From positions 1 to 64,000 of the forward strand of contig OENT01000350.1 of the NCBI GenBank assembly GCA_900239685.1: a stretch of DNA of 64,000 nt, read 5' to 3'. Position numbers and translations under genes: made by a program. The stretch is from Rotaria macrura. Lineage: Eukaryota; Rotifera; Eurotatoria; Philodinida; Philodinidae. This document shows positions 35,717-47,094 of this stretch, piece after piece. Below the pieces are notes generated by a model that saw only the letters and a program-made list of their open reading frames with translations, was not told the origin of the DNA and did no database searches. Numbering within the stretch: position 1 is the first letter of the stretch; each line of letters opens with the position of its first letter.

Positions 35717-38700
35717 TCACTGAAGTTGAACCATCGCATCTAATTCCATCGGTCGCTGATTTTCCAATCTCTGTGCAAACCAAATAAACTAAAATAGGCG
35801 ACAGATAGATAAGACAAATGATGAAATGATCTAATTATTCATACTTGAGTGCTATGACCTTCAACAGTGACTGAAGATTGTTTACGTTCGGCAACAGGTA
35901 CACTTATTGACAAATTGTTTGCTTTTTTTATTTGAACACTCAATCGAGTATTGGTGATACTCTACAAAAGAGTTTACCTAAATGTTAACTAAACGATGTT
36001 ATAAATATTTACTGTATTTTCTACAAAAAGGATTGAGCCACAATTATCTTCATAATTAAAGCATTGTACAGATGAATTGTTAATTTTTATTTTGTGACCT
36101 TTGTCTTTTAAGAATTTCACGAGCATTTTTTTAATGTCACTTAATTCAACTAACGATCTTGGTTTAAGATGTAGATCGGATTCATTCATATGTACAGTTA
36201 GATTAAACGGACACATCTATGAATATGAATAGAAAGGATTAAAACAAGAAACATTCTCTAAACATACCATATCGATCTCAAGTGCAGAATTAAAACCTAC
36301 AGATGTTAGACCAACCCATAAGTCTTTTTCAGTCGTAGATTCTTCTTGTATTTCAAAATCATTCAATTTGAAAAATTTCTCTTTCGAAATATTTTCATCA
36401 ACGTCCAAATCAACATTTTCTAAATGTATAAAGTAACTAATCATTATCTTCGAAGTTTACCAATAGTAAGAAGTGCACCTTGAATAGTACCCCAATCGTC
36501 ATCGGTTATTTCGTCTCCCGTTGTTCTCATTGTCCATAAATTATATTCCTGTCGATCAAGCTGTTTATTATCTGAACAAAATATAAAAATAAATCAATCC
36601 AAATCTTTTCGAACACATCATTTATACCATCTAAATCAAACAGATCGAATACATATTCAAGTGCATTTCTAAAAGAAAATTGAACTTTAAAAACAATTAT
36701 AAAATTATTAAGTTTTGTTTTTTTCTTACCGATAATCAGCACTCATAGCGAAGCGATTTCCTTTTTTATTTTCTCGTAGTCTTTTTGTTGGTGTACGATC
36801 ATTGAATTCACGTGATCGAGGCTTTAGTACATTACCAAATGTAACAGGAATAATTTCATATGAACCTTTGGATAATTCATCCACTTTAAGATACGCTTTC
36901 TATGATCATAAAACATGGAACATAAGAACGAAAGAGACAACAGCATGAATACTTACATTGTCTGATCGTTCAGTACTCATATGAATAATATGTCTTTCTC
37001 TCGAATTGTTAGGTTTTTCACAGAGAAGAATTCGAACATCAAGATTTTTAAAAGATGAATCTAATAGAAAATAGAAAATTTACATTACAGTTCAACTATG
37101 TATATAGATTAGATATTTGCCAATAGTATGTTTCATACAATGTCAACGTAAGTGATTTCATCATTTAATACCTTTATGAAATGGTGATATCGTTGGTTCG
37201 ACAGTTATCCATACGGATGTATTTCTTTTAACTTGAAATGAATAACTAATGGAAAAATAACATGTATTGGTTGATGAATCGGCGAGTTCACAAAAGAAGG
37301 CACCTTTCATTCGTAAGGACGGCGTTCTCTAAAATTAATTTATAGAAAAAAGAGCCTTTTCCCCTATATTCTTCTGCCAACCGGAGGAACGTCGAGCTTC
37401 ATTGATGATGGATCAATAACAATATGAACATTGTTGTTATTATCGTTTGATTTGCTTGCAGTCATTCGTGATGATAGACGTTCGGTTTCATCTGACAAAA
37501 AATGATTTTATTTTAAAATAAAGAGTTCAAACATACTTGGTATTCGTTCTTTATTTTCTTTCAAGAGTTTTTCACGACAATTAGTTTTGTTATCTCCGAT
37601 GTTTTTTGTCAACTATGGTACATTTAAACTTTGATCTTGATCTGTAAACCAGTTTATAAATAATACTAACCTTTTTAATATCAACTTTTCCAGCTGTGGT
37701 ACCGAGCAAAAAACGTATTTTTTGAAATTCGTCCTCTGTCAAACGATCACCTTTCTAAAAATATGTTAGACTGTTGAAATTTATTCACTAAAATTCATAA
37801 AATTTACTTCAAGTAAATCTTTACGAAATCGATCATAATCGACTGCACTCCAATCGTACTTGCCATCATTCTTATACAGTGTTTCAAATGCTTCTTCAAG
37901 AGTTCGTTCATTGATAGGTTTTTCTTCATTGAGAATACGTTGAAATGAATTAAATGTTATTTCTTCTAATAAATGAAAAACAAAATAGTAAGTTTTATAA
38001 AAAAATCTTCAAAAAAACTGATAAAAATTTCTCACTATTGTTTTTCGTCCATAATTGATCGATCGTTGCTTTCGGAAAATCATAGCCGACATAATTCAAA
38101 GCTAATGTAGAAAAATGTTCAGTTGAAGAAAAAAAACTCATGTGACAAGGAGTGGTTTTTTTCAGCTGATGAAGGCTGACTGCATGATAATTATCTGTAT
38201 CAAGTAGATTCAGATAAATTGAGCACATGAGGAGAGGATCTCTAGCGAAATATTTTAATGTTTTGAATAATACTTTGGTCCACGTCTTAAGAACTTTTAG
38301 AAAAGAAGTATCTCACATTACGAGTTAATATATTGGATTAGCACAGGTTTTCACAACTAACAGCCCAGTATGAAATTTTGACATATTTCGATGACTTATC
38401 GTCTGAAATACGATGAACACATTTTGTCCATATGAATGAAAATTTTAAGGGAAAAAGATTTCAATATAAACAACCAAGCAATATCATTTCGATGTGTTTC
38501 GGAAGAAGATGTCATAGGTACGTTCAAAAATGTATTCTTTTTTTGTGTTGCTCCTGAAGATGATGATAGAATTTTGTTATAAAATATTGTTTAGAACTGT
38601 AGCATCATGGCAATAATGATCTGACAATCCGACATGTTTTTCTTTCACTTTTTATAAATCACGAAAACCTAATTCGATTAACATGGTCTTCATGGAAAAG

Positions 38701-39028
38701 TATTTATACAAATGAGAGTCCTCTCTCATAGTTTGAACTTACCTTGAACGAACTTCTCCCGATCTGTCATAAAGATTTGTCTCGGTGGATCAGCACAACG
38801 ATCGAAGACAACTTTATAAAACTTGATGTCATCTTCACGAGTATTCTTCGATGAATATTCATTCTTTACATGATCCTGTTGTCGAAGACCTGATAAACGA
38901 CTATTAGATATTGATTGTGGAGGTGATGAAGAGAGAGTTGCTAAATTATCAGATCTTGACAGTTGAACACTTGGTGATGTACGACCATCAAGGCCTGGAT
39001 TACTTCTTATTGATCGATTAGAACTCAT
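35717..39028 (-). CDS. EFCAB7: EFCAB7-like ciliary EF-hand protein
   Basis: Fifteen exons: 38743-39028, 38036-38239, 37808-37965, 37671-37754, 37537-37612, 37382-37491, 37172-37328, 36957-37060, 36730-36899, 36628-36668, 36461-36571, 36268-36419, 36013-36216, 35845-35961, 35717-35788; 681 aa (human about 629). A Ser-rich N-terminus is followed by EF-hand-like segments; the canonical loop DLDDNKQLDRQE spans exons 10-11 and is followed by YNLWTMRTTGDEITDDDW, as in EFCAB7. KDLWVGLTSVGFNSALEID and MCPFNLTVH match the conserved C-terminal region. In vertebrates EFCAB7 with IQCE anchors the EVC-EVC2 complex at the ciliary base in Hedgehog signalling. Exon 6 uses a weak donor (GTTGGC). The ATG lies 202 bp from the divergent cortactin start. 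Confidence 0.9.
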
Positions 39029-39230
39029 CTCGTTTTTTTTTTATAAAACAAGATTAATCTTCATTTCCTTTGAGTTGTATGTCGCTATGTTCTTGCCTCC
39101 ATTACACGCAACGCAACCCAACGATGCTTAGTGACGCTTGAAACTTGAGATTGGATCAAGCATGTGGCGCAATCTTCAACGAAAAAAAAAAACAAAAAAT
39201 TGTTTCAAATTTTTTATTCACTTATTCAAA
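39029..39230. promoter_or_regulatory. Divergent promoter interval EFCAB7 / cortactin
   Basis: 202 bp separate the two start codons, so both 5' UTRs and promoters must fit here. It holds T- and A-rich tracts near each gene and the block (39141-39177) that is also found in the decayed copy at 32425. Confidence 0.5.
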
Positions 39231-41622
39231 ATGGCGTGGCAACAAACAGTGAAAAAACCAACAACTAAGCCAACTGGTCCCAAACCTAAATTCGATAATT
39301 GTGACGATGATTGGGAAACAGATCTTGGTTATGAAGTACAAATTTGAATATTTTTTTCTCATTTGTATTTATACATGTATGACTTTTAACTTTATCATTA
39401 GAATTCAGTAACTGAAAAATCACAAAGATATGGTTCATCAAGTGTACCTGGTTCTGGTCGAACAGACCATGTCGACTTTAGTTCGATTCACGATAAATTA
39501 AAGTCAGCTGATAACAATACTAAACAAGTGTATCAAGAAAAAAATCCTAATCGTGGCTATGGAGGAAAGTACGGTACAGAACAAGTGATGGATAAAGTCA
39601 TTGATTAAATTAATATTATTTAATTCATCATCGAAAAACAAAACATTTATTTTTAGTCTGCAGCTGATTTTTCATACAAAGCGGATATTAAAAAACATTC
39701 ATCACAAACAGGTTAGAACAAACGAGATTTTCTACAATCGAGGCGATGGAGGAGGTATAGGAACTTGTAAACCATTGTAAAATGCAGATGCGTAAGTCGG
39801 ATTATTTATAAAATAGTTCGTAAATGCTTCTTGTGGTACTAGTCCATTTTGAAGAGCATAATTAGCTTCTATATTTTTCCATATTTGCTGATAATCACCA
39901 TTCACACCGTACAAATCTGACATATCTTGTATTACACGTTAGCCCATAGTTGGTGTTACATAGCCGTCGTTTTGTGAATAAGGATCAAGTAAAAAGTTCA
40001 AACGTGTCTCTGGACTCAGAGTATCTTGTAATAAAATATAGGCTGAAATAAATTCATCGAACGATAGACGTCCTGTATTTTCTTTGTCGAACGTTTTAAA
40101 TAAACGATCAGCTTTGGCATTATTTCGTCGATTAATTTCATAGTCTGATAAGTTCGAATAATCTCCAGAATTCGATGAATGCCATACTATATCTTTATAG
40201 ATTTCACGAAACGCATTTTTATCAAGTAGATAATTTTTCGATACACGACGAAAATCTCTGTAAATATTGTCTAATTGATATCGGGGAATACCAACGGTAT
40301 TGGATATTCTATCAAGTTCCCATGATTTTGTTTCTCGGCCTTTATGACGATTGCCCATGTTGGATTGAATGATTGTGATTATTTTAAAAAAATAATATTT
40401 ATACATTCAAGCTCTCCCACTCCATACAGTAATCTTTACCCTAACGCCAATAATAGATGGTTATCATCTGACTAGTAGATGAGTAATAAACTCACCTTGA
40501 TAATTATTCATGTATTTTTTTGTTTTTTTGTTTATTTTATATGTAGATAGTAAAAAAGGTTTTGGCGGTGAGCATGGTATTGATGAGCGTGCTAAAGATA
40601 AAGCTGCACTTGGCTATGATTATAAAGCACCACTTGAGAGGCATTCATCACAAACAGGTTGAATAGAGATAAATATTATTCAAGTGCAAGAAAAGATCGA
40701 TTATTTTTGAAAAAACGATTTAAATTTAGATTCTTCGAAAGGTTTCGGCGGAAAATACGGTGTTGCTCACAATGCACAAGACAAGTCAGCCGTTGGATTT
40801 TCTCATAAAGAAACAGTAACAAAACATTCTTCACAAACAGGTTACTTGATTTTGTTGCATTTTTCCTATCATACGAATCAAAATATAAACATGTATATAT
40901 AAAAATATATATATCTTGGCAGACTACACGTCGGGTTTCGGTGGTAAGTTTGGTGTTGAAAAAGAAAATCCTTCTACTCCTCCTAATTCACCATCTTCTC
41001 CAAAAGTATTTGTTGGTATGTGTTTGGCATTTTCTTGTTCAATAACTTGAATATCTTCTAAAACTCTTTCAGAACCAAAAGCTATCGAAACACCTGCAAC
41101 AGTTCCCAATAGCAAAGCAGATGTTGGTAGTATTCGTGCGAAGTAAATACGTCAAGTTAGTTCATTGATTTTTATGTTCATTTATTGTATAGATTTGAAA
41201 ATATAAGAAAGACGCAAGAATTAGAAACTGCAAAACGTGTTGCTGAAGTAAGAAAACAACGAGCTACTGGTGGTCGACAGGTACAAAAGCCCAATGATGA
41301 TGTACAGCAGATAGAAAAACCCAATGATGATCATCAAGAAAAAGTAGAACAACAAGAATCAGAAACAACGATAAAGGAAACGACCCGAGAACCATCACCC
41401 GTTCGACCAAAGACGCCAACCGAACCTGAAGTATCAACTTCAAATCAAAATGAGAACAATGATGACAACGATGCAACAGAGACATCAACAGTGACCGAAG
41501 ACAATCAAGCAGAAAAAGAGAAATTTGTCAGTGGTGTTAACGTAACGTCTTTATTACGCCAACGAAAAACGTCATCTTCATCGAACACTGATGATGATAA
41601 TGACTGGAATAATGATACATGA
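39231..41622 (+). CDS. Cortactin/HS1-like actin regulator lacking the SH3 domain
   Basis: Eight exons: 39231-39335, 39402-39596, 39657-39711, 40547-40657, 40730-40840, 40923-41015, 41073-41142, 41193-41622; 389 aa. The N-terminal acidic region contains CDDDWETD, the Arp2/3-binding DDW motif. Then come actin-binding cortactin repeats: GYGGKYG (about 86-118), DSKKGFGGEHG (119-155), DSSKGFGGKYG (156-192) and a partial DYTSGFGGKFG, each full repeat ending KHSSQT or RHSSQT. A coiled-coil/linker segment follows (IRAKFENIRKTQELETAKR, as in cortactin), then an acidic Thr/Glu/Pro-rich tail ending DDDNDWNNDT. No SH3 domain is present. It should bind F-actin and Arp2/3 at branched networks. Intron 3 is 835 bp because an EF-hand gene copy lies inside it, antisense. 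Confidence 0.92.
39732..40358 (-). pseudogene. EF-hand gene copy nested in cortactin intron 3, with a nonsense codon
   Basis: Same 627-bp frame as at 32838-33464, without indels. I find two differences: a silent change (CCC for CCT before CGA, near 40286) and CAA to TAA at codon 140 (39939-39941), which removes the last 69 residues, including the second EF-like loop. The first EF-hand and the myristoylation start remain, so a truncated 139-aa product is possible. It lies wholly within intron 3 of cortactin on the opposite strand; the stop codon of the full frame is 20 bp from the exon 3 donor. Confidence 0.85.
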
Positions 41623-42302
41623 GAGCAAGTGCGAATTATCAATATCAGATGATGAATAAGATTGGAAAAAAGAATATGATTAACATCCATTGTCCACAGG
41701 TAGAAACACTACGGAGAGAATCATAAATTTTTCTTTTTTTACATCAGTTAATGCCTCTACTTTCTTTTACTGGATATCTACTTGTGTGACACTATATTTT
41801 TATTTAGATTTCTAATGGTTGATGGTTTAAAACGATTAAATATAAATCAGATTTTTTTCTCTATTAATTACCAACAAATATTGCAATAATCAATTTTCGT
41901 GTGCCAATCGTTTTGTCTTTCAATGATTGAAGTAATTTTTTATTTTATTTTATTTTTAAAACAATGTCTAAATTTCTTATAAACGTACGTATATCCTGCA
42001 TTTATTGATTGATATGATCATTTTTAATTTGTTTTGTTTTTTCAATTAAATGACTTTATAAACATACAATATGATTCGAACGGTTTTCTTTGATTTCATA
42101 TATATCGCTTATGCAACAAGTCATAACATAAGAATCTGAAAAGAAACTATGCTCATTCAACATTTAATATTGTACATTGTTTTTTGTGTCTATCATGATT
42201 GTATCATTTGATAGTGATGATACTTTGGTAGAACTATTTAAAATGATGATGTTCCATATATCTTAATCCAAATACTCGTATAAATTACGTATTGTCATAG
42301 AT
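41623..42302. other. Intergenic between convergent genes
   Basis: 680 bp of AT-rich 3' UTR-like sequence; no coding signal. Confidence 0.5.
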
Positions 42303-43376
42303 CTATTGAAGAATACGAATACTATCACCTGCCGATCGTAATGTTAGAAGTGTTTGCCACGGAAATGGACATTTCTCGAGTTCAACAGATAATTGAATAA
42401 TCATATTGATCCGACGATGTTCAAAACGAATACATCTGTTATCACAATCTAATATCATCGTTACTTCGTCCCCCGTTCGTAAGATTCGATCATTATGTAT
42501 GCGATAGCCACTAACACTTTCAATAGCTTGATCGAATTCCCACCAACCATAAACATTCGGAGAATTTAGAGTTCGTACAGGCATATCATACAGTGCTGTT
42601 TTAATGCCGAAGAAAAGATTATTGGCTCCTTTATTTTCGATTCGAAAATGAATATCATGTATTCCAGATTCATAATAGCGAGTACCATAGACACTTGAAC
42701 CATCCCAATAGTTACCTGAACATGTTGCTAAAAGTCCATCTTCGGATAGAATTACTTTTCCAACAAAATGACTAAACTTTTCATGAGTACATGCAAGTAC
42801 TTCTTCGCAGATTTCATCCTTCTTTATTGATTGCTCTGGATAAATAGAAGATGCACATAGTAACTGTTGTTCACATAATCGAATCATGTGAATCGAAGTT
42901 ACTTCGTTTTCATTCTCAGCTATTTCAAAAATCATTTTTGTCTCGAGTGATTGTCGAAGTTCTTTTAAATCCGACGTCCACTTTTTTAAATCAATTTCAG
43001 TGTAGTCATCCAATGCGCGACATGATTGCATTTCATTCGTGATTTTATCCGTTGAAACTTTCAGTTCATCTTTAACTCGTTCTATTGATTGTCGAAGATG
43101 AGTGCGAGTTGCCTCTGCTGTTGCTTGAATTTTACTGATTGATGTTTTTTCCCATTCGTCAATACGCATGAACAGAGCACAAGCTAAATTCTCTTGAAAC
43201 ATGTCACGTCGGAAAACGTCATGCTCTTGTCCAAGATCATCCAATTGTATTGAAAGTTCTTGTCGATGTTCAATAATATGTTTAATACAAAACGATTGTT
43301 GACATCCGTCACATGAAGTAACACCTGCACCTTTCTGACATTTTACGCAAGGTTTTTTCAAGATAGTCGAAGCCAT
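42303..43376 (-). CDS. B-box zinc finger / coiled-coil / SPRY-like protein (TRIM-like without RING)
   Basis: Intronless frame of 357 aa. Residues 9-39 have a B-box-like ligand pattern, CVKCQKG...CDGCQQSFCIKHIIEH. About 40-185 is helical with heptad character (coiled coil). About 205-357 looks like a SPRY/concanavalin-like fold, with HDIHFRIENKG, VYGWWEFDQA and GDEVTMILDCDNRCIRFEH, the last corresponding to the SPRY segment GDxIxxxLDxxxxxIxF. No RING finger precedes it. Such intronless B-box proteins are expanded in bdelloid genomes to my knowledge; function is unknown, possibly ubiquitin-related or in innate recognition. Domain calls rest on motif inspection only. Confidence 0.72.
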   Translation of the reverse strand: MASTILKKPCVKCQKGAGVTSCDGCQQSFCIKHIIEHRQELSIQLDDLGQEHDVFRRDMFQENLACALFMRIDEWEKTSISKIQATAEATRTHLRQSIERVKDELKVSTDKITNEMQSCRALDDYTEIDLKKWTSDLKELRQSLETKMIFEIAENENEVTSIHMIRLCEQQLLCASSIYPEQSIKKDEICEEVLACTHEKFSHFVGKVILSEDGLLATCSGNYWDGSSVYGTRYYESGIHDIHFRIENKGANNLFFGIKTALYDMPVRTLNSPNVYGWWEFDQAIESVSGYRIHNDRILRTGDEVTMILDCDNRCIRFEHRRINMIIQLSVELEKCPFPWQTLLTLRSAGDSIRILQ

Positions 43377-46300
43377 TAGATAATAAAAAGTTTCAATTGG
43401 GAACTTCTATTATTTGGAAAAACCAAATAAATCTATATGACGTACCTTTTCAACAAGAAATATAGTTGACAAGTAGTTAAGAAGAGAGAACAACAAACGA
43501 TAACGTTGACAACGTTCTTTTTTAATGTAGAAATGGAAAAGAACTGAATTCTTCCATGTTTGTTTCTTTTTCTTTATATGTTAAAAGAGAAGAAAAAAAA
43601 ATATAAGTAGGCAACATGAATGCACATTGTCAAATGAGAGAATTTAGTTGTAGATTTAAAACTACAAAGTTTGATACTAGTATCATGTAGAATCAGATTC
43701 TAATTTGACTCAAGTTTTTCAATCTTGTCTTTTGATGCACATCTATATTTTTAATCTGTTCTAGGATTAGAAATATAGAAAAGACTATAACAAGTATTGA
43801 ACTTTTGTTAGCTTCAAGAGAAGAAACAGTTGCATTAGATTTCGATTCTAAATTCCATGTCAAATGATTTTTGTTCTGTATCTCGCACAACAATTTTCCA
43901 TTTCATATAGTATGATTCAGATACTAAATTCATTATAAGAATACACGATAAAATGAATAGTATTGATAAAAATAAGTTTTATGTTGTGAAGAAAAATTGT
44001 AAGTATGTTTTTGAAATAGTAACGATGGTTATTGATGTGTTACCGGTGAACTCATTGAAAATTGTACCCCTTTTCTGTTTAACATTGACACATGTGATTT
44101 AGCGTTCAATCAGAACTTCTCATGCAGTTAATTCTTGATTTGCTTTGTTATGAAATAAATAAAAAATAATTTTCGTCGGCAGACTCTCGCTCTTAGAAAT
44201 CATTTGAAACAAGGCATTCAGTAAGTCATAGTTTCTGTTGGATTGGCGTAGCGTGTCTTCAAATAATTACACAGGTTTTACTTTACTAACAAAACATTAG
44301 TGACAGTGCGCAATCTAGTTTTTTCGCGTTCACTACTAATCTGATTTCAACCGTTGATTATTAAATGAAATACCATTCGTTACTATAAGTTGTACGTTTT
44401 CACATCAGTATCGAATCCAAGAAAACTACTATGTACGATTCAGAGTAGTTTTGATACTTTATCCTTGACACTTCTTTAGTCTACTACAATTTCTGTATGA
44501 AATCTTCAAGTTAGTAATTTCATAAGATTTACACAACAAAATTTGTGCGAAATCTTGATGATATATATCCAGTAAAGTGTTATGAAAATTTGTTGAAATA
44601 TTAAAGTAGAACGATCATCACAACATTATTGATTCTATATTGAATTTCGTTAAATTTTACATGTCTATGTCATGATAGAGTTTCTTAACATACTGTTGTC
44701 ATAGTAATTCTCAATATCAATTGACGGATGATTAATATGTGCCAAGATATTCTGAAATTTCGACCATTAAAACGAAGATTCTTATTTCTAGATAAAGTAA
44801 ATCATAGCCCATGAAAGATCATATATACATATATTTAAAGTTTTCTATGATAAAGAAAACATATAATTATTAGTTGTATAGTCTTGTTTGAATTCTTTGA
44901 TATTGATTGAAAATTATTTATCAAGAGTTAACATTTTTCATTAGACGGATTTCTTCAAAGATACAAGTTAGCAATTAAAAATTTAGTATTACCCAAACTC
45001 TTGAAGTTAACTTTGTTACAGATGCCTATCTTAGCTAAAACTTCAAATGAACTCTGTACATCTTCGTATGATATTAAATCGATGTGAACACAAGATTTGT
45101 AACAGAATAAAACTGACGATGTTTACTGTGTGCTTTAATAGAAGGTCGGAAGAATTTGTCAGAAAGAATTGCAGCATACGAAAAACTTGTTTTGCTAAAA
45201 GTATCTTTCTAATCAGAAAGTGTCGCATTGCTGTCACTACGCCATGGTTTATGCACAATCATTGTTGAAATAATCAGAGTTGACTCTAAAATTTATTGTG
45301 AGTAGTGATGATATTCTGCTTTGCATTTCATCAGACAACAATGAGTTATGATCTGCATTTAGTTCCTTTGAAAACTGGGGACTTTCGTTGGGAACTAGAA
45401 ATTAATGACGCTTTTTGTCTTTCATTTGCTTTCGTACATGAAATACTACGAAGAGTAGATGCGAATGAATGTCTCACCATGGAATTTATTCATTCAAAAT
45501 ATCTATTTAAATGTAAGATCTTTAATAATGAGTTCAAATAAATTTATGACTCCGGCAAACTGATTACCCATAAGGTATCTCTAGATGAATCGTTAGATAT
45601 CAATTCAAAAATATTCCCTAATTAAATCATTCCTATCGATTTTTGTCCATTCTAATTTTTCGTTGTCGACACATAAAAATAACGTGGAAGAAAAGTGTTG
45701 ATCAAAAACAACACGTCATATTTCTCGATAGAGGATCAAGTAATGAAGTCGAATTAAATTTTATATGATGGTGTCTTAAAATATCTATTTTAGATTTACA
45801 TATCTATACAAAGCATATAGAAATCTGTCTATAAATGCGTTCATCAACCGACTTATGTTGCAACTAAAGGGGTTTGAAGTTATCTTTGATTGATGATAAA
45901 TAACTCAACCATATCGATAGAATGATAGTGATAATAATAGACATACTAGTAATATTCATATAATTATTTACAAATATTCTTCGTTAGCAATGAATTGTAT
46001 CGGAAAATGACGATGAATAGAAGGTGACATATTTTTATATTCAGTTATGAAAGTATTTTTATCAACGATGCAAATTAATCATAAGTCTAGTCGTATGTAT
46101 ATTGTTCCTGTGAGAAGAAAATGCTTTGATTTTTGTTTCGATCAAAATTCATTTCAACTCAAAGTAAAATTTTGCTGTCGAATTTTCTAATACAATACGG
46201 GGAGAGAAAAAACGAATATCAAGGAATATATGAATTCATTTGAAAATCAATAGCCATTGTTTATAAGTTGAATATCTACTATTCGTACAAGTTTCTATGT

Positions 46301-47094
46301 ACAAGACAATCAGCTAATGATTTATCAATATTATTTTACAGAACAAAAAAAAACAATCGAATACTCGTCTTGTAGAGAGAAAATATTGAATATAATGCAT
46401 GATGTTGAATAATAATAATTTTTCTTAAGAAGAATGAACTCAATGAGTTCTCTAATGAATGCAGCAACCACTCGAATTAATGGTGTTCTCGTTAGATTTG
46501 TAGATCATCGTATTCAGCACTATGTGCTATTCAATCGTCCACTTTATTTTCATTATGAACCATAGTAAGATGATGATTTCATCAACCGTGAGCATGTTAA
46601 TCAAAGATTGATAAGATAATTTCATTCAATCAAGATATGGAATGAATAAACACATGTTCCTATCATTAGATTTTCAATTAAAATATGAGTAGAACGCTTT
46701 TCACATGAATAACTATTAATAGTATGTATGGTGATCTAACATACTTGTTAATTATGATGTCTAATCTACATGAACTTTTTCGTATACCTTACATGATACA
46801 AATATTATTACTAAACATGTATGACAAGACTATAGAGCAAATAAAAATTAAGTTCTAGAGAAGTTATATCAATCATACGAGTTTAATGATGATAATTTCT
46901 TAAACAAGTTTCTAATTTTATCAAGCAAATAAATCATCGTTCATCAAATGTGTAACATGAAACTATGAAGCAATAGAACAAGAATTCTTTGTATTCTAAC
47001 AAGACGAATCGTTTGTCTTTCAATTGTTTGTTTCAATGATTAAAACTTTCAATGGCAAAGAACGAAATGTGTTCGTTCAAGAAAATCAATACAC
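43377..47094. other. Gene-free region, about 3.7 kb
   Basis: AT-rich; open frames up to about 78 codons without motifs or splice continuity. No repeats of note recognised. Confidence 0.45.
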
